Assembly: GCF_024181385.1 (NCBI RefSeq)
Contig: NZ_CP051305.1
Span: 1,054,001 to 1,118,000, forward strand
Length of the DNA: 64,000 nucleotides
Direction: 5' to 3'
Source of the DNA: Treponema sp. OMZ 798
Lineage (GTDB): Bacteria > Spirochaetota > Spirochaetia > Treponematales > Treponemataceae
Shown: in pieces, positions 56,946 to 64,000 of the stretch
Layout: the number at the start of each line of letters is the position of its first letter
Position numbering within the stretch: position 1 is the stretch's first letter
Position numbers and translations under genes: made by a program
The notes under the pieces: generated by a model
Databases searched by the model: none
What the model saw: only the letters and a program-made list of their open reading frames with translations
What the model was told of the DNA's origin: nothing

Positions 56946-58599
56946 ACCGGAATCCTTATTATCGGTTAACTTAAAAGTTATAAAGAGGCATCCGTTTTTT
57001 TTCTTGGCGGCAATGGTCTCGGCTTTTTTGCTTCAGTTTACTGCCGGATTGTTTCCTGCATTTATCGAAAAGCAAATGTTTTCTTTTTTTGAAAATAAAA
57101 TTGATTTGCCATTGGGTGTTTGGTTTATTATTATTTTGATGGCGACCGGATTTTTGTTTACAGCTTTTGCATATATAACTATGAATATAGGCTGGCTTTT
57201 TAGAACAAAAATAAAAAAACTTTTTGTAAGTAAAATGCTTCGGGCAATTATATTACAGCCGAAAGAGTTTGATACTTCGGAAGCAATCGGAGAAACCGCT
57301 TATAAATTCCGTGAAGATATAGATCAACTTTCTTCTTTACTCACAGGAACTTTTCCGCATTTTTCTACATCTCTGGTTATTGCTATCGTAACGGTTGTGT
57401 TAATGTTTTCCGTTAATGTAACTTTTACATTTATTGCTCTCTTTTTAATTGCTTTGAATATTGGGATTATTACCTTGCTGCTTCCAAAGGTAGAACGCCG
57501 GCGTGAAAACAGCCTCAAAGCTGCCGCGGCAACTTCAGGTTTTTTAACGGCCGCATTACAATCCACCCAAGAAATAAAAACCGATTATAAAAATCAAAAC
57601 TTTATAGATGCTTATTTTAATATAAATCAAAAAGCTGCGAAAGCCGCTCTTCAGGAAAATATCGGCAGCTCTTTAATTAAATCACTTTTTAGATTGGGGC
57701 ATCAGCTGATTACTTCGGCAATGTTGATTTTTATTGCTTTAAACATCGAAACTATTAGTTTTTCTGTGGGCGATCTTGCGTTTTTTATCAGCTTATCTGT
57801 TTCACTTTCAAACTTTGCATCTTCTGTTTCGGATTTTTTTGTCAGCGTAAAACAAACAAAAATTTCTCTGGAGCGTGTTCAAGATATTTATACAAAAGCT
57901 GAAAACGAGGACGAGCAGCTTGATATGAAAAATCCGCAAGAATATAATATCGAGTCTATTGTTGTCAAAAATCTTTGTATAGAGTATCCCGAAAGCAATT
58001 TTAAAATAGAAAAATCGTTCGAATTTCACGGCGGGGAGTATTATTTTATCTTTGGTGCTGTTGCTTCGGGAAAAAGTTCTGTGATAAAGTCCATGCTGGG
58101 AATTACTAAAAAAGCCGGCGGTGAGATAATCTTAAATGGAAAAATAATAGAAAATCCCGAGTCGATTTTTGTTTCGCCCCTTGCCGTTTATGTTCCGCCG
58201 ACCCCGCAAATTTTTAACGCAAGTCTGCGTGAAAATATTTTACTCGGTGTCAGCTCTGAAATTGAAGTAAACATTACCGAAGCAGAAATCCAAAAAGTTT
58301 TAAAAATTACCCGCTTAGACAAAGATCTGGAAACTATGCCCAAAGGCTTGGAGACAAAAATCGGTAACTTAACAGGAGGCGTTTCCGGCGGACAAACCCA
58401 ACGTATTGGAATTGCAAGGGCTCTTTTATGTAAGAGTAAACTTGTAGTTTTAGACGATTGCTTTACTGCTGTTGATTCCGGTCTCGCAGGCGAAATTCGC
58501 AAAGACATCGCCGCTCTCGATGATTTAACGGTAATCGAAATAAGCAACCGCAAACCAAATCTTGAAATGATTCCGCAGATAAAACAGCTTGAGTTTTAG
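56932..58599 (+). CDS. ABC exporter half-transporter, subunit 2 (degenerate ATPase site)
   Basis: A 555-residue partner of the preceding exporter. The ATG at 56932 is chosen because an AAGGAGG site lies 6 nt upstream, inside the previous gene. Six membrane helices are followed by an ATPase domain with Walker A GAVASGKSS and signature VSGGQTQRIG. Walker B reads VVLDDCFTAVD, with Asp in place of catalytic Glu, and the switch region VIEISNRK lacks the usual His. The pair therefore has one canonical and one degenerate ATP site, as in known heterodimeric multidrug or peptide exporters. Cargo unknown. Confidence 0.9.
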   Translation: MKQIKPESLLSVNLKVIKRHPFFFLAAMVSAFLLQFTAGLFPAFIEKQMFSFFENKIDLPLGVWFIIILMATGFLFTAFAYITMNIGWLFRTKIKKLFVSKMLRAIILQPKEFDTSEAIGETAYKFREDIDQLSSLLTGTFPHFSTSLVIAIVTVVLMFSVNVTFTFIALFLIALNIGIITLLLPKVERRRENSLKAAAATSGFLTAALQSTQEIKTDYKNQNFIDAYFNINQKAAKAALQENIGSSLIKSLFRLGHQLITSAMLIFIALNIETISFSVGDLAFFISLSVSLSNFASSVSDFFVSVKQTKISLERVQDIYTKAENEDEQLDMKNPQEYNIESIVVKNLCIEYPESNFKIEKSFEFHGGEYYFIFGAVASGKSSVIKSMLGITKKAGGEIILNGKIIENPESIFVSPLAVYVPPTPQIFNASLRENILLGVSSEIEVNITEAEIQKVLKITRLDKDLETMPKGLETKIGNLTGGVSGGQTQRIGIARALLCKSKLVVLDDCFTAVDSGLAGEIRKDIAALDDLTVIEISNRKPNLEMIPQIKQLEF

Positions 58600-58656
58600 A
58601 TTGACAAAATATTTTGAGGCGAATCGGTTGGATTTAACTTGAAGCAATGCGAGGCC

Positions 58657-58662
58657 TTGACA
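58657..58662 (+). promoter_or_regulatory. -35 box of the biotin transporter operon
   Basis: TTGACA at 58657-58662 is the only good -35 element ahead of bioY. The matching -10 position (58680-58685, TACCCT) is poor and lies inside the putative BirA site, as expected for repressor control. Confidence 0.4.
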
Positions 58663-58674
58663 TAAGGCACTTAA

Positions 58675-58708
58675 ATTGTTACCCTGTTACAGTTTTATGG
58701 TTATCAAT
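58675..58708 (+). promoter_or_regulatory. BirA-like biotin operator
   Basis: ATTGTTACC (58675-58683) and GGTTATCAAT (58699-58708) are near-inverted half-sites with a 15-bp spacer. The known bacterial BirA site has TTGTTAACC and GGTTAACAA halves 14-16 bp apart. Each half here differs by one position. It lies just ahead of bioY. Confidence 0.5.
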
Positions 58709-58724
58709 TTAGTTTGGAGAAAAT

Positions 58725-59348
58725 ATGAGTGCAAATTTTCAGCCCTCGATCGTGACTGTCTTTGTTCCGCTTTTTGCGGCCCTTATTGCCGTAAGCGGTT
58801 TTATTGCCTTTCCTCTTCCCGGAACTCCGGTTCCCATAGTGCTTCAAAACATGATGCCTGTTTTGGCATCGGGGCTTTTGGGAGGCCTTTACGGAACGGC
58901 TTCAACTGCAATTTTTTTGGCGGCAGGCTTGCTCGGCCTTCCCGTCTTTTCGGGAGGAAGAGGCGGTTTAGCCCATCTTTTAGGGCCGACGGGAGGTTTT
59001 TTAATAGGCTACCTTGCAGCAGCCGCTTTTTTAATTCTTTTTTTTCGAAAGCCGGGTGCCAAGGACTTAGGTTTTTCAGGTAAGAATACCGGTAAAAATA
59101 CCGGCACTTTTATCGATTTTAAGTTTATAAACTACTTAAAAATACTTGCAGCTTCTTTTTCGGGCTTTGCCCTTATCTATGTTTTTGGGATAGCAAGATT
59201 TATGCAGCTTACCCGGAGGGGGCTTTTTGAGGCTTTGAGTCTTGCCTGTCTTCCTTATTTACCGGGGGATTTTATCAAGATGATCTTGGTTTCCTTTTTG
59301 ATTTACAAGCTAAGACCAGTTTCTGCAAGGTATTTTTCAAACACCTAA
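58725..59348 (+). CDS. bioY: Biotin ECF transporter substrate-binding protein BioY
   Basis: A 207-residue membrane protein with about six helices that captures biotin for the energy-coupling transporter. The family motif region LPGTPVPIVLQNMMPVLASGLLGG (split here), YGTASTAIFLAAGLLGLPVF and GGRGGLAHLLGPTGGFLIGY is clear. It has a GGAG site. The ATPase and T-component genes follow directly, and a BirA-like operator precedes it, so the operon likely responds to biotin. Confidence 0.94.
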   Translation: MSANFQPSIVTVFVPLFAALIAVSGFIAFPLPGTPVPIVLQNMMPVLASGLLGGLYGTASTAIFLAAGLLGLPVFSGGRGGLAHLLGPTGGFLIGYLAAAAFLILFFRKPGAKDLGFSGKNTGKNTGTFIDFKFINYLKILAASFSGFALIYVFGIARFMQLTRRGLFEALSLACLPYLPGDFIKMILVSFLIYKLRPVSARYFSNT

Positions 59349-59368
59349 TCTTAAACTTAGATAAAATT

Positions 59369-60109
59369 ATGAGTGAAGAAATTATAAGCTTAAAGAATAT
59401 AACAAAGACCTTTATTCAAAATTCCTTTGACGGGGTGTTTAATTTTAAGGCCTTGGACGATGTTTCTTTAAGCGTTTTTAAGGGGGAACTCCTTCTTATT
59501 TCGGGTGCAAACGGTTCGGGAAAGACCCTCCTCATGTCGATTATTGCAGGATTTGTAAGACCTTCATCGGGTCTTGTCGAGGTAAAAGAAAGATGCGGCA
59601 TAGTTTTTCAAGATTCCGATTTGCAGATTCTTGGCGAAACCCCTGAAGAGGATATTCTATTCGGGTTAAAAAATATAACACTTCCGGCAGAGGAAAGAAA
59701 TAAAAGGCTGGAGGAGGCTTTAAAAAAAACAGGCCTAACAGATAAGAGGTATTATTCTTCCCGCTCCTTGTCGGGAGGAGAAAAAAGGCGGCTTTGCGTT
59801 GCAGGAATTTTGGCGATGAAGTTTCCCGTTATAATCTTTGATGAGCCCTATGCGAATTTGGATTATGAGGGGGTAGTGCAGGTCAATGCTCTTATTAAAG
59901 AATTAAGGGCTGAAAATTATACGATTCTTCTTTTAAGCCATGAGCTTGAAAAATGCTATGCCCTTGCAGACAGGTTTTTGGTTCTTCATCGGGGGAGAAA
60001 AGTTTTTGACGGAACACCTGATGGGGGCTTAAATCAAAACTTAAAAGAGTGGAGCATAAGACCTCCTCTTTTTTCATACACAAAGAGGGAGGATTTGGTT
60101 TGGATATAA
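59369..60109 (+). CDS. bioM: Biotin ECF transporter ATPase (BioM/EcfA)
   Basis: A 246-residue ABC-type ATPase that powers the biotin transporter. Walker A GANGSGKTLLM (about residue 46), signature RSLSGGEKRRL, Walker B VIIFDEPYANLD and the switch His in LLLSHELEK are present. It lies between bioY and the T component, completing the three-part Ecf unit. The gene ends within the start of the T component, which begins at 60100. Confidence 0.92.
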   Translation: MSEEIISLKNITKTFIQNSFDGVFNFKALDDVSLSVFKGELLLISGANGSGKTLLMSIIAGFVRPSSGLVEVKERCGIVFQDSDLQILGETPEEDILFGLKNITLPAEERNKRLEEALKKTGLTDKRYYSSRSLSGGEKRRLCVAGILAMKFPVIIFDEPYANLDYEGVVQVNALIKELRAENYTILLLSHELEKCYALADRFLVLHRGRKVFDGTPDGGLNQNLKEWSIRPPLFSYTKREDLVWI

Positions 60110-60693
60110 GACCCCTATTTTCTTATAGGAGGGGAACAAGTTTTTTACATAGGATGCCGCCCCTTTTAAAATTGCTTTTTCTTTTCGGGTTTACAGCCCT
60201 CATTTTTTTCTTTCCTAATTATGTGCATTTTTATTCGGTCTTTTTTATTTTACTTGCCCGTTTTATAGGTTTTTCGTTTTTGGATCAATTAAGGGATTTA
60301 AAACCCATCCTTCCTTATTGTCTGCTTCTTTTAAGCCTTCATATTTTTTCTTTTTTTATAAAAACGGAAAGCAATATAAAAGACTTGCTCTTGCTTGTTT
60401 TAAAACTCGTCGGTCTTATGCAGATAAGCTCTCTTTTTTTTAATACCACAAGCTCCCTCCAATTAAAAGAAACACCGGAAAAAATTCTACCCTTTAAGGC
60501 TGCTGCTTTGTTTTCTCTTTTTTTGTTTTTTATTCCTCTTTTGTTTTCTGTTTGGACAAAGCTGGATTATGCATGGAAGGCAAGGGGGGGAAAAAAAGGC
60601 TTTTTTAAATTTTTTAAACTCCTCCCGATTTTTATCTCCGAAGCCATGTACAAAGGAAAAAAGTTGATGTATGGATTGAAAAATAGAACATAA
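60100..60693 (+). CDS. bioN: Biotin ECF transporter transmembrane T component (BioN)
   Basis: A 197-residue membrane protein with about five helices that couples the ATPase to BioY. The start is a TTG at 60100, with GAGGGAGGA 7 nt upstream and overlapping the bioM stop; the longer reading from 60049 lies within bioM. The C-terminal AWKARGGKKGF carries the A-R-G motif that touches the ATPase. Confidence 0.85.
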   Translation: MDIRPLFSYRRGTSFLHRMPPLLKLLFLFGFTALIFFFPNYVHFYSVFFILLARFIGFSFLDQLRDLKPILPYCLLLLSLHIFSFFIKTESNIKDLLLLVLKLVGLMQISSLFFNTTSSLQLKETPEKILPFKAAALFSLFLFFIPLLFSVWTKLDYAWKARGGKKGFFKFFKLLPIFISEAMYKGKKLMYGLKNRT

Positions 60694-60709
60694 TCGAATA
60701 CAAAAATGA

Positions 60710-60738
60710 TTGACAGAAACTTATAATTATCTTATAAT
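60710..60738 (+). promoter_or_regulatory. Promoter of the toxin-antitoxin operon, start on the ATG
   Basis: Consensus TTGACA (60710-60715) and TATAAT (60733-60738) are 17 bp apart. The A of the toxin ATG at 60745 is exactly 7 nt after the -10 box, so transcription should begin on the start codon. Confidence 0.75.
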
Positions 60739-60744
60739 AAAACA

Positions 60745-60999
60745 ATGATACCGATTAGATGGAGCCGTAAAGCTTCAAAACAACTTGATAAAATACAAAA
60801 AGCCGATAAGAAACAGATTCTTGAAGCTGTTGATACTTTATCCGGTTTTCCTTATGTTTTAAATGTAAAAGCATTAAGTAATCACAAATATGATTATCGG
60901 TTGCGTGTCGGTAGATATAGGATTCTTTTTAATCATATTGAGAAAATACATATATTATCAATCGAGGAGGTAAAAAAAAGAGATGACAACACCTATTGA
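60745..60999 (+). CDS. RelE/ParE-family toxin (HigB-like)
   Basis: An 84-residue protein of the RelE/ParE superfamily, which includes ribosome-dependent mRNA interferases and gyrase poisons. WSRKASKQLDKI at the start and YRLRVGRYRILF (about residues 51-62) with the conserved Arg-Gly-x-Tyr-Arg pattern support the family; a C-terminal HILSIEEVKKRD fits the last strand. It precedes and overlaps its antitoxin by 17 bp, the higBA order. The promoter starts on its ATG and it has no ribosome site. Confidence 0.85.
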   Translation: MIPIRWSRKASKQLDKIQKADKKQILEAVDTLSGFPYVLNVKALSNHKYDYRLRVGRYRILFNHIEKIHILSIEEVKKRDDNTY

Positions 61000-61330
61000 C
61001 GTTCAATTTATAGCGGGAAAAGACGGAAAACCGGAGTATGCGGTTATCCCTTTTAAGGCTTTTCAAGCATTATGTAATCATAAGGTAAGAGAATTTAACG
61101 AAAAAGAAACAATCCCGCATGAAGTAATAAAAAAAATACATTTGGAAGATATGAGTTCTATTCAGGCATGGCGTGAATACTTAAACTTTACACAAACTGA
61201 AATTGCCGAAAAAATGGGAATAAGCCAGGCTGCATATAGTCAAATGGAAACCTCCAAAAAGAATCGAAAAGCAACACTGGAAAAAATAGCAAAAGCGATG
61301 AATATTGACTATTTGCAATTACAAATATGA
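60983..61330 (+). CDS. XRE-family antitoxin (HigA-like)
   Basis: A 115-residue antitoxin. Residues of about 50-110 are an XRE helix-turn-helix (AWREYLNFTQTEIAEKMGIS and QAAYSQMETSKKNRKATLEK), and the N-terminal 45 residues form a partner-binding domain. It should neutralise the toxin and repress the shared promoter. It has a GAGGTAAAAAAAAG site inside the toxin gene. Confidence 0.88.
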   Translation: MTTPIDVQFIAGKDGKPEYAVIPFKAFQALCNHKVREFNEKETIPHEVIKKIHLEDMSSIQAWREYLNFTQTEIAEKMGISQAAYSQMETSKKNRKATLEKIAKAMNIDYLQLQI

Positions 61331-61351
61331 TTTTCATATTTTCCCCTGTAG

Positions 61352-61380
61352 TTGACGGCTTAGAGCTTATTTTGTATAAT
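61352..61380 (+). promoter_or_regulatory. Promoter of def-fmt, start next to the ATG
   Basis: TTGACG (61352-61357) and TATAAT (61375-61380) are 17 bp apart. The start at about 61387 is two bases before the def ATG at 61389. Confidence 0.7.
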
Positions 61381-61388
61381 TATATTCT

Positions 61389-61898
61389 ATGAAAGTATTG
61401 CATTTAGGCGAGGAGACTTTGAGGAAGGTTTCTAAGCAGGTTGAAAAAATAGATGAAAATATTAGAAGCTTAATCGATGAAATGTTTGTTACCGTCAAAA
61501 AAGAAAACGGTATAGGCTTGGCCGCTCCGCAGGTAGGAGAAAACATAAGGCTTTTTATAGTATTTATAGATGATCAAAAATATGTTTTTATAAATCCCGA
61601 AATTATCGAAACTTCTCAGGAAATGTGTGTGATGGAAGAGGGCTGTTTGAGTATACCAAAGGTCTATGATGATGTTATGCGCCCGTCTTCGGTAAAGGTT
61701 CAATTTTTAAACATTGACGGCAAAATAAAAACCATAGAGGCCTCAGGCCTTCTTGCAAGAGTAATTCAGCATGAAAACGACCACTTAAACGGGGTTCTTT
61801 TTATTGACCGTCTAAGCGAAGAAAAAAAAGCCGAAGCTATCGAAAGATTTGAGCACAAAAAAGCTCTTTTTTCAAAAAAGAGGATCCGCCTGAGATGA
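61389..61898 (+). CDS. def: Peptide deformylase
   Basis: Removes the formyl group from new N-termini. The 169-residue protein has the three family motifs: GIGLAAPQ (about residues 39-46), EEGCLSIP (about 86-93) and QHENDHLNG (about 129-137), giving the Cys-His-His metal site; the last motif reads HENDH for HExxH. It overlaps fmt by 4 bp (ATGA). There is no ribosome site upstream. Confidence 0.96.
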   Translation: MKVLHLGEETLRKVSKQVEKIDENIRSLIDEMFVTVKKENGIGLAAPQVGENIRLFIVFIDDQKYVFINPEIIETSQEMCVMEEGCLSIPKVYDDVMRPSSVKVQFLNIDGKIKTIEASGLLARVIQHENDHLNGVLFIDRLSEEKKAEAIERFEHKKALFSKKRIRLR

Positions 61899-62863
61899 GA
61901 ATCCTTTTTGCAGGAACTCCATCCTGTGCCGTGCCGGCCTTAAATCTGATAGCTCGCGAATTTGACCTTTGCGGGGTCTTGACTAATCCTCCGGCCCCGG
62001 CAGGGCGGAATAAAAAGATGCAGGATTCCGATGCTGCTCTTGCAGTAAAAGAGCTTATAAAAGAGGGTGTTCTGCCTGAAGATTTTCCTGTTTTGATGCC
62101 TCAAAAACTTGATGATAATTTTAGAAGAGAACTCGCAGCTCTAAAACCGGATCTTTTAGTGTGTTTTGCATATGGTAAAATATTCGGACCTAAGACAATG
62201 GCTCTTTTTCCTCTGGGCGGAATAAATATTCATCCCTCTCTTTTACCCCGATGGAGGGGCTGTGCTCCCGTTCCTGCCGCCATATTGGCAGGGGATAGAC
62301 TTACGGGAATTACAATTCAAACGATTTCGCCTCAGACTGACTGCGGTAATATTCTTGCACAGATTGAAGTTCCTTTAAATAATTCTGAAACTACGGAAAG
62401 CCTTTTAGCCGATTGTTCCGATAGGTGCTGTCCTCTTTTGAAGGAAGTCCTTTCGGATTTTGAAAATAAATTAAAAGAGGCGGCACCTCAAGATGATTCA
62501 AAGGCTAGTTACTGTTCCATGCTTAAAAAAGATGACGGTCTTATAGATTGGTCAAAGCCGGCTGAGGAAATAGAAAGAAAAATAAGGGCCTTTACCCCAT
62601 GGCCGGGCTGTTTTACTTTTAAAAATAGCGAAAAAATAAATATAATTGAAGCTCATTTATATGATAATGAGTCAAATGAAATGACAAAAGATAAAAAATT
62701 TGGTACAATACCGGGTATCGATAAAAAACATGGTATTTTAGTTCAAACAGGAAGGGGAATCCTTGCTGTTTCGGTATTGCAAAAACAAGCTAAAAAAAAG
62801 CTTGAATGGAAAGATTTTTTAAACGGCTCTCCCGATTTTTTGGAAGGCAGTTTTGAAACATAA
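61895..62863 (+). CDS. fmt: Methionyl-tRNA formyltransferase
   Basis: Formylates initiator Met-tRNA. The 322-residue protein opens MRILFAGTPSCAVPALN and has the HPSLLPRWRGCAPVPAAI block with the catalytic His and the DCGNILAQ Asp, plus a C-terminal OB-like domain containing AFTPWPGCFT. Its start overlaps the def stop, as is common for this pair. Confidence 0.96.
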   Translation: MRILFAGTPSCAVPALNLIAREFDLCGVLTNPPAPAGRNKKMQDSDAALAVKELIKEGVLPEDFPVLMPQKLDDNFRRELAALKPDLLVCFAYGKIFGPKTMALFPLGGINIHPSLLPRWRGCAPVPAAILAGDRLTGITIQTISPQTDCGNILAQIEVPLNNSETTESLLADCSDRCCPLLKEVLSDFENKLKEAAPQDDSKASYCSMLKKDDGLIDWSKPAEEIERKIRAFTPWPGCFTFKNSEKINIIEAHLYDNESNEMTKDKKFGTIPGIDKKHGILVQTGRGILAVSVLQKQAKKKLEWKDFLNGSPDFLEGSFET

Positions 62864-62890
62864 ATTTTTAAAATATGGATGGTGTAATCA

Positions 62891-63883
62891 ATGGGTCTTG
62901 GTGATATTGCAGACAGTATAGAAAGTAACGGAAAAGTAATAGTTATTACTTCTTTAGTGATGCTCATTTTTTTTGTTCTTATTTCTACAATCGTGTTTTT
63001 TGTATCGGTGAAAACGGCCGATCAGGTTTTAGTTCCTAACATTGAAGGCGAAAAATTTGAAGATGCCGTTCTTAAGCTTCAAGTCAAAGAACTCTATCCC
63101 CGTCTTCAGTTAAGGTTTTCGGATAACCCCGAAGATGCCGGAAAGGTTTTAGAGCAAAGTCCTCCTGCAGGAACTATCGTTAAAGCCGGAAAAAGGATAA
63201 ATTTAATTGTAAGTTCAGGGCCTGTTTTAGACAGGGTAGAAAACTATGTGGGAAAAACTTTGTCTGATGTACAGCAGCACTTTGCTGCCTTGTTTACGGC
63301 AGGCCGTAAACAGTTGATTTCTATAAAAGAACCTGTTATGTATAAATCAAGTTCAATTCCTGCAGGTACAATTTTGGAGCAAAATCCTGCTCCGGATACA
63401 AAGATATCCGAAGGCATTTTTATTGAATTCATTGTAAGCAAGGGCCCTGAAAATGAAAAAGTTTCCGTTCCAAACATGGAAGGATTTAAACTTAATGATA
63501 TATATTCTGTAATATCCCGGAATAAACTTTCTTTTAAAATAAAACACGAGGTTAATTCTTCTTTGGATAATCCGGCTGTTGTAAGTCAAAGTGAGCCGGC
63601 TGATTCGTCTGTAGATGCTTATTCTCAAATGGAATTGGGCATTCAATTCCCGGAATCCACAGAAAAAATGATTTACGGAGTGTATTCTCCTTCTTTACCT
63701 AAATATCCTTATCCGGTAAAAGTTGTAGTGGATGCCGTATATCCCGACGGAAAAAGAACAGAGCTTGTAAGCTTTAACCATCAAGGAGGAAAATGCGACA
63801 TTCCTTATGGCCTTCCCCAGGGAACGGTTATTGTCCTTACAGTATTAAACAAGCAGGTTCAAATGTTTGAAGTAAAACAATAG
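62891..63883 (+). CDS. PASTA-domain membrane protein
   Basis: A 330-residue protein with one membrane helix (about residues 18-40) and three PASTA domains (about 45-112, 114-186 and 189-258), each with the VPN-G-ED or similar start and a Q-P-AGT-V--G--I-L-VS-GP end. It lacks the kinase domain usual for PASTA proteins, so it probably binds peptidoglycan or muropeptides in the periplasm. A C-terminal 60-residue beta-rich part is unassigned. It lies 27 bp after fmt. Confidence 0.88.
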   Translation: MGLGDIADSIESNGKVIVITSLVMLIFFVLISTIVFFVSVKTADQVLVPNIEGEKFEDAVLKLQVKELYPRLQLRFSDNPEDAGKVLEQSPPAGTIVKAGKRINLIVSSGPVLDRVENYVGKTLSDVQQHFAALFTAGRKQLISIKEPVMYKSSSIPAGTILEQNPAPDTKISEGIFIEFIVSKGPENEKVSVPNMEGFKLNDIYSVISRNKLSFKIKHEVNSSLDNPAVVSQSEPADSSVDAYSQMELGIQFPESTEKMIYGVYSPSLPKYPYPVKVVVDAVYPDGKRTELVSFNHQGGKCDIPYGLPQGTVIVLTVLNKQVQMFEVKQ

Positions 63884-63957
63884 GTATTGTAACTAAGATA
63901 GAATTTATATTGTTTAATCTGAGTATTCTATATAAATATAGTTAAGGAGATTATAGA

Positions 63958-64000
63958 ATGAATAGAAAAGTTTTATTTATTTTAAGTGCAATTATGCTTT
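63958..64000 (+). CDS. Exported protein (partial, N-terminus only)
   Basis: The first 14 residues (MNRKVLFILSAIML) look like the start of a signal peptide. An AAGGAG site lies 8 nt upstream of the ATG. The gene runs off the right edge. Confidence 0.6.
   Translation, partial: MNRKVLFILSAIML

Noticed and set aside
55245..58599. Exporter for the double-glycine-leader protein
   Set aside because: Neither half has an N-terminal C39 peptidase domain, and the genes are 50 kb away.

Overview
The window is low-GC spirochaete DNA from an oral Treponema, most probably T. denticola or a very close relative such as T. putidum. The call rests on a cystalysin-like haemolysin that matches the T. denticola enzyme as I remember it apart from scattered substitutions, a bacterial V/A-type ATPase operon, a short alanyl-tRNA synthetase of the spirochaete type, a basic Tpn39b-like periplasmic protein next to it, and tandem NADase-type glycan-binding proteins. 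I ran no database search, so species and ortholog statements are from memory.

Layout. 1-3475 (minus) is a secreted-protein region: three tandem paralogs (one cut by the window edge) behind a large protein with a double-glycine leader. 3703-21038 (plus) is mainly metabolic: phosphoglycerate mutase, an M81 peptidase, a 1500-residue CoA-enzyme activase fusion, an HD hydrolase, an ABC exporter, a TPR protein, aroA, a propeller-GGDEF sensor and apt. 21181-27162 is the V-ATPase operon A-B-D-I-K. 27498-29335 is rpsF-ssb-rpsR-rplI. On the minus strand follow tig-clpP-clpX (33084-29852), with tRNA-Leu and tRNA-Gly just upstream of tig.

33589-38944 holds a MarR regulator, the permease-cystalysin operon, an MtnA/eIF2B-like protein and an exported protein. 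39076-42577 (minus) carries envelope proteins and dnaB. 42655-44725 is an Rpn-type nuclease gene split by a decayed IS3-family element with a 3-bp target duplication. 44845-45053 is a tandem, palindrome-rich repeat beside the alaS promoter. 45097-50176 is alaS, a Tpn39b-like protein, nusB and a TPR lipoprotein. 50173-54956 (minus) has a DUF2007 protein, a DEAH helicase and an AAA/PD-(D/E)XK protein. 55245-60693 (plus) has a heterodimeric ABC exporter and a complete biotin ECF transporter (bioY, ATPase, T component) with a BirA-like operator. The window ends with a toxin-antitoxin pair, def-fmt, a PASTA protein and the start of another exported protein.

The most unusual signals are: (i) the double-glycine-leader protein with a Pro/Asp/Gly/Asn-rich tether and an H...SAGC domain; (ii) at least five genes (apt, alaS, the DEAH helicase gene, the higB-like toxin and def) whose promoter elements place the transcription start 0-3 nt from the ATG, suggesting leaderless mRNAs; (iii) the datable IS insertion; and (iv) palindromic repeat elements ahead of rpsF and alaS. 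No CRISPR array, rRNA or prophage was seen.
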